From positions 62,001 through 126,000 of the forward strand of contig NZ_JACOOY010000003.1 in NCBI RefSeq assembly GCF_014287705.1: a stretch of 64,000 nt of DNA. Direction: 5' to 3'. A model generated the notes under the pieces. That model searched no databases. It saw nothing but the letters and a program-made list of their open reading frames with translations, and had not been told where the DNA came from. Shown here piece by piece: positions 60,263-64,000 of this stretch. The position numbers and the translations under genes were made by a program. Numbering within the stretch: the stretch's first letter is position 1; each line of letters opens with the position of its first letter. Source of the DNA: Dorea_D hominis. Its GTDB lineage: Bacteria; Bacillota; Clostridia; Lachnospirales; Lachnospiraceae.

Positions 60263-61186
60263 ATGAACAAACCAGTATTGGTCATTATGGCGGCAGGAAT
60301 GGGTAGCCGTTATGGTGGATTGAAACAGATTGACCCGGTAGATGAAGAAGGACATATCATTATGGATTTTTCCATGTATGATGCAAAGAGAGCCGGATTT
60401 GAAAAGGTAATTTTTATCATTAAGAGAGAAAATGAAGAAAGTTTCCGGGCAGCAGTCGGTGACCGGATGTCAGAATACATGGAAGTTTCATATGCATTTC
60501 AAGAGCTTTCTAACATTCCGGAGGGATATGAAGTTCCGGAAGGAAGAGTGAAACCATGGGGAACTGCGCATGCAGTGTTAAGCTGCATCGATCAGATCGA
60601 TGGACCATTTGCCGTTATCAACGCAGATGACTACTATGGCGTTGAAGCATTCCGCCTGATCTACGATTATCTATCCAGTCATCCGGACGATGAGAAATAC
60701 CGCTATGCAATGGTCGGATACCATCTTGGAAATACTGTGACTGACAACGGACATGTAGCGCGTGGTGTATGCACGTTAAATGAGAGTGGCGAGCTGGAGG
60801 CGATCAACGAGAGAACCCGTATTGAGAAGAGAAATGGTGGCATCGCTTATACAGAAGATGACGGCGCAAACTGGACGGAAGTTCCGGCAGATACACTTGT
60901 TTCCATGAATATGTGGGGATTTACAGAGAGTATTCTGCGTGAGATTAAAGCAGGATTTCCGGCATTTTTGGATGAAGGATTAAAAGAAAATCCGATGAAA
61001 TGTGAATATTTCCTGCCGGCAGTTGTCAGCAGACTGCTCGGAGAGGAGAAGGCAACGGCAGCAGTTCTGGAATCAAAGGATAAATGGTACGGTGTTACTT
61101 ACAAAGAAGATAAACCGGTTGTTGTTGCGGCGATGAAACGTATGAAAGAGGAAGGGTTGTATCCTAAGAATTTATGGGAAAAATAA
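60263..61186 (+). CDS. Sugar-1-phosphate nucleotidyltransferase family protein
   Basis: 307 residues. The nucleotide-binding start is VLVIMAAGMGSRYGGLKQ and the metal-binding segment is INADDYYG, both of the NTP-transferase family (UTP- or GTP-sugar pyrophosphorylases). PWGTAHAVL binds the base. Substrate not defined; sitting between lnpA and galE it could make UDP-galactose or UDP-hexosamine from sugar-1-phosphate released by LnpA, replacing a GalT. ATG 60263 follows GGAGG; an upstream in-frame ATG lies in the promoter region. Confidence 0.85.
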   Translation: MNKPVLVIMAAGMGSRYGGLKQIDPVDEEGHIIMDFSMYDAKRAGFEKVIFIIKRENEESFRAAVGDRMSEYMEVSYAFQELSNIPEGYEVPEGRVKPWGTAHAVLSCIDQIDGPFAVINADDYYGVEAFRLIYDYLSSHPDDEKYRYAMVGYHLGNTVTDNGHVARGVCTLNESGELEAINERTRIEKRNGGIAYTEDDGANWTEVPADTLVSMNMWGFTESILREIKAGFPAFLDEGLKENPMKCEYFLPAVVSRLLGEEKATAAVLESKDKWYGVTYKEDKPVVVAAMKRMKEEGLYPKNLWEK

Positions 61187-61215
61187 AAGGATATTAGCAG
61201 GAATGTGCAGATTTC

Positions 61216-61245
61216 TTGAAGAGTACAGGCGAAAAGTGCTATACT
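61216..61245 (+). promoter_or_regulatory. Promoter of galE
   Basis: TTGAAG (61216-61221) and TATACT (61240-61245), 18-bp spacer, 45 bp before the galE start, so galE can be made without the upstream gene. Confidence 0.6.
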
Positions 61246-61289
61246 TTGCAGGAAATGAAATGAGCACAGGACGATTAGGAGGCAATAAA

Positions 61290-62309
61290 ATGGCAAAGAT
61301 ATTAATAACAGGTGGCGCAGGATATATTGGAAGTCACACTGCACTGGAACTTCTGAAAGAAGGTTATGAGGTTGTTGTATACGATAATCTCTGCAATTCT
61401 TCCAGAGAATCACTGAAGAGAGTGGAAGAGCTGACTGGAAAGAGCATTACATTTTATGAAGGAGATGTAATGGATGCAGAAGCTTTGAAAGCAATGTTTG
61501 AAGCAGAGAAGATCGATGCGGTTATCCATTGCGCAGCATTAAAAGCAGTTGGAGAATCTGTGCAGAAGCCATTGGAATACTATCGTAATAATATAACAGG
61601 TACACTGACGCTAATGGAAGTTATGCAGCAGGTTGGCGTGAAGAATATCGTATTCAGTTCTTCCGCAACAGTATATGGCAATCCGGAGACAATGCCGATC
61701 ACAGAGGACTGCCCAAAAGGACAGTGCACGAATCCGTATGGATGGACCAAATCCATGATGGAGCAGATCATGACAGATGTGCAGAAAGCCAATCCGAAGA
61801 TGAATGTAATCCTGCTTCGTTATTTCAATCCGGTTGGCGCGCATGAGAGCGGAAGAATCGGAGAAGATCCGAAAGGTATCCCGAACAATTTGATGCCATA
61901 TATTTCACAGGTTGCAGTCGGTAAACTTGAAAAACTGGGTGTATTCGGAGACGATTACGACACACCGGACGGAACCGGTGTCCGCGATTACATCCATGTT
62001 GTAGACCTTGCAATCGGACATGTAAAAGCAATCAACTACATTTTTACAAATCCGGGATTGGAAGTGATCAACCTCGGAACCGGCGTCGGATATTCTGTTC
62101 TTGATATGGTAAAAGCATTTTCAAAGGCATGCGGCAAAGAGATTCCGTATGAGATTAAGCCTCGCAGAGCCGGAGATATTGCTATGTGCTATGCGGATCC
62201 GGAGAAGGCATGGAAAGTGCTTGGCTGGAAAGCGGAGAGAGGTCTGGATGAGATGTGTGCAGATTCCTGGAGATGGCAGTCTGCAAATCCGAAAGGATAT
62301 GAAGCATAG
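61290..62309 (+). CDS. galE: UDP-glucose 4-epimerase
   Basis: 339 residues of the extended SDR fold. NAD motif GGAGYIGSH (residues 8-16), catalytic Tyr150 and Lys154 in NPYGWTKSMME, and FNPVGAHESGRIGEDP are typical GalE. It interconverts UDP-galactose and UDP-glucose, and often UDP-GlcNAc/GalNAc. ATG 61290 follows AGGAGG. With lnpA and the nucleotidyltransferase it supplies a route from galactose-1-phosphate to glycolysis. Confidence 0.95.
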   Translation: MAKILITGGAGYIGSHTALELLKEGYEVVVYDNLCNSSRESLKRVEELTGKSITFYEGDVMDAEALKAMFEAEKIDAVIHCAALKAVGESVQKPLEYYRNNITGTLTLMEVMQQVGVKNIVFSSSATVYGNPETMPITEDCPKGQCTNPYGWTKSMMEQIMTDVQKANPKMNVILLRYFNPVGAHESGRIGEDPKGIPNNLMPYISQVAVGKLEKLGVFGDDYDTPDGTGVRDYIHVVDLAIGHVKAINYIFTNPGLEVINLGTGVGYSVLDMVKAFSKACGKEIPYEIKPRRAGDIAMCYADPEKAWKVLGWKAERGLDEMCADSWRWQSANPKGYEA

Positions 62310-62340
62310 ATTTATAACAAAAAAATAAATATGAGATGAG

Positions 62341-62373
62341 AATGCGAAGGATGAAAAAGCCTTCGCATTTTTT
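62341..62373 (+). terminator. Terminator after galE
   Basis: AATGCGAAGG (62341-62350) pairs with CCTTCGCATT (62360-62369), followed by TTTTTG. Confidence 0.92.
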
Positions 62374-62387
62374 GATCTTTTTGTTGC

Positions 62388-62416
62388 TTTTCATTTTCTG
62401 GCAGGAGTGGTATAAT
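62388..62416 (+). promoter_or_regulatory. Promoter of gdpP
   Basis: TTTTCA (62388-62393) and perfect TATAAT (62411-62416), 17-bp spacer, 47 bp before the start. Confidence 0.6.
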
Positions 62417-62462
62417 GTTACCATATGTTGAAAAGTCTGAATTCACAAATTAGGGGATAGTC

Positions 62463-64000
62463 ATGGAAGAAAAGAAGAAAGACAGACAGAAGATTCGATT
62501 GAAAGGACAGCTCAAATTCTATATGCAGTGGCCGGCAATCATGGCGGTCGTACTGGTAGCACTTAACATATGGATTTATGCCATCAATAAGGGCGCAGGT
62601 CTTTTAATGGGTGTATTTGTGCTGATCTATATTATACTTTCGGCGGTTATGTATTTGTACACGAACTCGCTGATGGTAAAGGATCTGATCGAATTTGCTG
62701 CGCAATATGGCATTATACAGAATACGCTGCTGAAGGAACTGGCAGTTCCGTATGCGATTCTGCTTGAAGACGGGAAGATCATATGGCTGAACAGTCAGTT
62801 TGAGGAGCTGATAGGCGACCGTGCAAAAGGTGACACATATATCAGCAAGATCATGCCGGAACTGAACTGTTCTATTTACCCGCGTCAGGAGAATGATGTG
62901 GTACATATGGATGTATTTTTTGAGGAACGGGAGTATCAGGCAGAACTCAGGAGAGTTTCTGCAAGAGGATTCAGTGAGAGGGAACAGGTTCTGGAACTGC
63001 CGGAGGAAAAAGAATATTTTATCGCTGTTTATTTACAGGATGTGACGAATCTGAATAAGGCGATCCGTGCAAATGAAGAACAGAGGCTTGTAGCGGGACT
63101 TATTTATATTGATAATTATGATGAAGTGATCAACAGTGTAGAAGAAGTCCGACAGTCACTTCTGATGGCGCTTGTGGATCGTAAGATCAATCAGTATATT
63201 GCCAAAGTAGATGGAATTGTGAAGAAGATGGAGAATGATAAATACTTTATCGTTGTCCAGAAACAATATTTCAAACAGCTGGAAGACGACCGTTTTTCGA
63301 TTCTGGAAGATGTGAAGTCTGTGAATATAGGAAATGGAATACCGGCGACATTAAGTATCGGACTGGGACTTAGCAGTGAAGCATATTCGCAGAGTTATAA
63401 CTATGCCCGTGTAGCTATTGACCTGGCACTTGCAAGAGGCGGCGATCAGGCGGTTATCAAAGACTGCAATGGAATTACATATTACGGCGGCAAGCGGGAT
63501 CAGACTTCCCGTAATACACGTGTAAAAGCCCGCGTGAAAGCAGAAGCGCTGCGTGAGTTCATTACCGTCAAGGATAAGATCTTTGTTATGGGACATCAGC
63601 TTACGGACGTGGATTCTTTTGGTGCGGCGATCGGTATTTACCGTGCGGCAAACGCACTGGAGAAACGAGCATATATCGTTATCAACGAAGTGTCTGCCTC
63701 TCTGAAACCACTGTATACTGCTTATGAGAACAATCCGGATTATCCGGAGCGCCTGTTCCTAAATTCGGCAGAAGCGCTGGAACTCGCAGATGAAAGTTCG
63801 ATGGTAGTTGTTGTGGATACGAACCGCCCGGGTATGACAGAATGTGAAGAACTGCTTCATGTTGCGAAGACGATCGTTGTGCTTGACCACCACAGACAGA
63901 GCAGTGATAATATTGACAATGCGCTGCTGTCTTACATTGAACCGTATGCGTCTTCGGCGTGCGAGATGGTTTCGGAAGTTCTGCAGTATATTGTGGATGA
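62463..64000 (+). CDS. gdpP: Cyclic-di-AMP phosphodiesterase GdpP, N-terminal part (runs off the right edge)
   Basis: 512 residues are present. Two membrane helices (about 22-65) are followed by a PAS-like domain (about 75-170), a degenerate GGDEF domain (LARGGDQAV near residue 325) and the start of the DHH phosphodiesterase domain: MGHQLTDVDSFGAA, VVVDTNRPG and the hallmark DHHRQ. This is the GdpP/YybT order; DHHA1 lies beyond the window. It hydrolyses c-di-AMP and so affects potassium balance, wall stress and beta-lactam tolerance. ATG 62463 follows AGGGGAT. In most Firmicutes rplI and dnaB/dnaC come next, which cannot be checked here. Confidence 0.93.
   Translation, partial: MEEKKKDRQKIRLKGQLKFYMQWPAIMAVVLVALNIWIYAINKGAGLLMGVFVLIYIILSAVMYLYTNSLMVKDLIEFAAQYGIIQNTLLKELAVPYAILLEDGKIIWLNSQFEELIGDRAKGDTYISKIMPELNCSIYPRQENDVVHMDVFFEEREYQAELRRVSARGFSEREQVLELPEEKEYFIAVYLQDVTNLNKAIRANEEQRLVAGLIYIDNYDEVINSVEEVRQSLLMALVDRKINQYIAKVDGIVKKMENDKYFIVVQKQYFKQLEDDRFSILEDVKSVNIGNGIPATLSIGLGLSSEAYSQSYNYARVAIDLALARGGDQAVIKDCNGITYYGGKRDQTSRNTRVKARVKAEALREFITVKDKIFVMGHQLTDVDSFGAAIGIYRAANALEKRAYIVINEVSASLKPLYTAYENNPDYPERLFLNSAEALELADESSMVVVVDTNRPGMTECEELLHVAKTIVVLDHHRQSSDNIDNALLSYIEPYASSACEMVSEVLQYIVD

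Overview
The window looks like the chromosome of a strictly anaerobic, low-GC gut Firmicute, most likely a Lachnospiraceae species (Blautia/Dorea/Mediterraneibacter-like). This rests on the moderately AT-rich coding, strong Shine-Dalgarno sites, a class III (oxygen-sensitive) ribonucleotide reductase with its activase, a GH112 galactosyl-hexosamine phosphorylase, large secreted proteins with bacterial Ig-like modules, and an atpBEFHAGDC operon. No 16S gene is present, so genus is inference.

Layout. 1-1.25 kb: leftward pair, AbgB-like M20 amidohydrolase (cut by the window edge) and an ATC-hydrolase-family protein. 1.5-4.7 kb: a CobW-type GTPase and an ArsM-like methyltransferase fused to an ArsS-like radical SAM enzyme. 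4.87 kb: tRNA-Lys, then a structured non-coding patch and a bile acid:sodium symporter family gene. 6.2-9.2 kb: two overlapping membrane-protein genes. 9.3-11.6 kb: nrdD behind a NrdR box. 11.6-13.7 kb: tcdA behind a consensus promoter and unexplained leader, and a rhodanese-TtcA-like fusion. 13.8-21.7 kb: a sucrose/fructo-oligosaccharide locus (LacI repressor, GTAACCGGTTAC operators, ABC importer, GH32, fructokinase). 21.9-29.2 kb: nrdG, purine salvage (PNP, amidohydrolase), HAD phosphatase, POT-like transporter, LysR regulator, M18 aminopeptidase. 29.5-35.9 kb: F1Fo ATP synthase, whose atpB has no usual start codon.

35.9-39.7 kb: two leftward secreted proteins, one with an aerolysin-like middle and a BspA-type leucine-rich end. 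39.8-40.6 kb: a scar with the tails of an AraC regulator and probably an arabinose isomerase, plus repeats. 40.7-44 kb: phospholipid operon (PAP2, flippase-like protein, pssA, psd). 44-47 kb: leftward aroF-aroB-SDR. 47.3-53.2 kb: S66 carboxypeptidase, topB, tRNA-Glu, tRNA-Cys, a Lon-like AAA+ ATPase lacking the protease, and a nitroreductase. 53.5-57.3 kb: a giant secreted subtilase. 57.7-62.3 kb: lnpA, a sugar nucleotidyltransferase and galE, together most of a lacto-N-biose/galacto-N-biose route. The window ends inside gdpP.

The most interesting undescribed signal is a family of ~172-nt non-coding elements with three complete copies (40401-40571, 57576-57748, 59963-60134) and truncated tandem copies beside two of them. 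Each is closed by a perfect terminal inverted repeat that differs between copies but always pairs, encloses the same two small hairpins and a conserved core, and ends in a long compound hairpin whose base also co-varies. Two copies bracket lnpA. They could be a structured RNA or a REP/MITE-like palindromic element; no transposase lies in the window.
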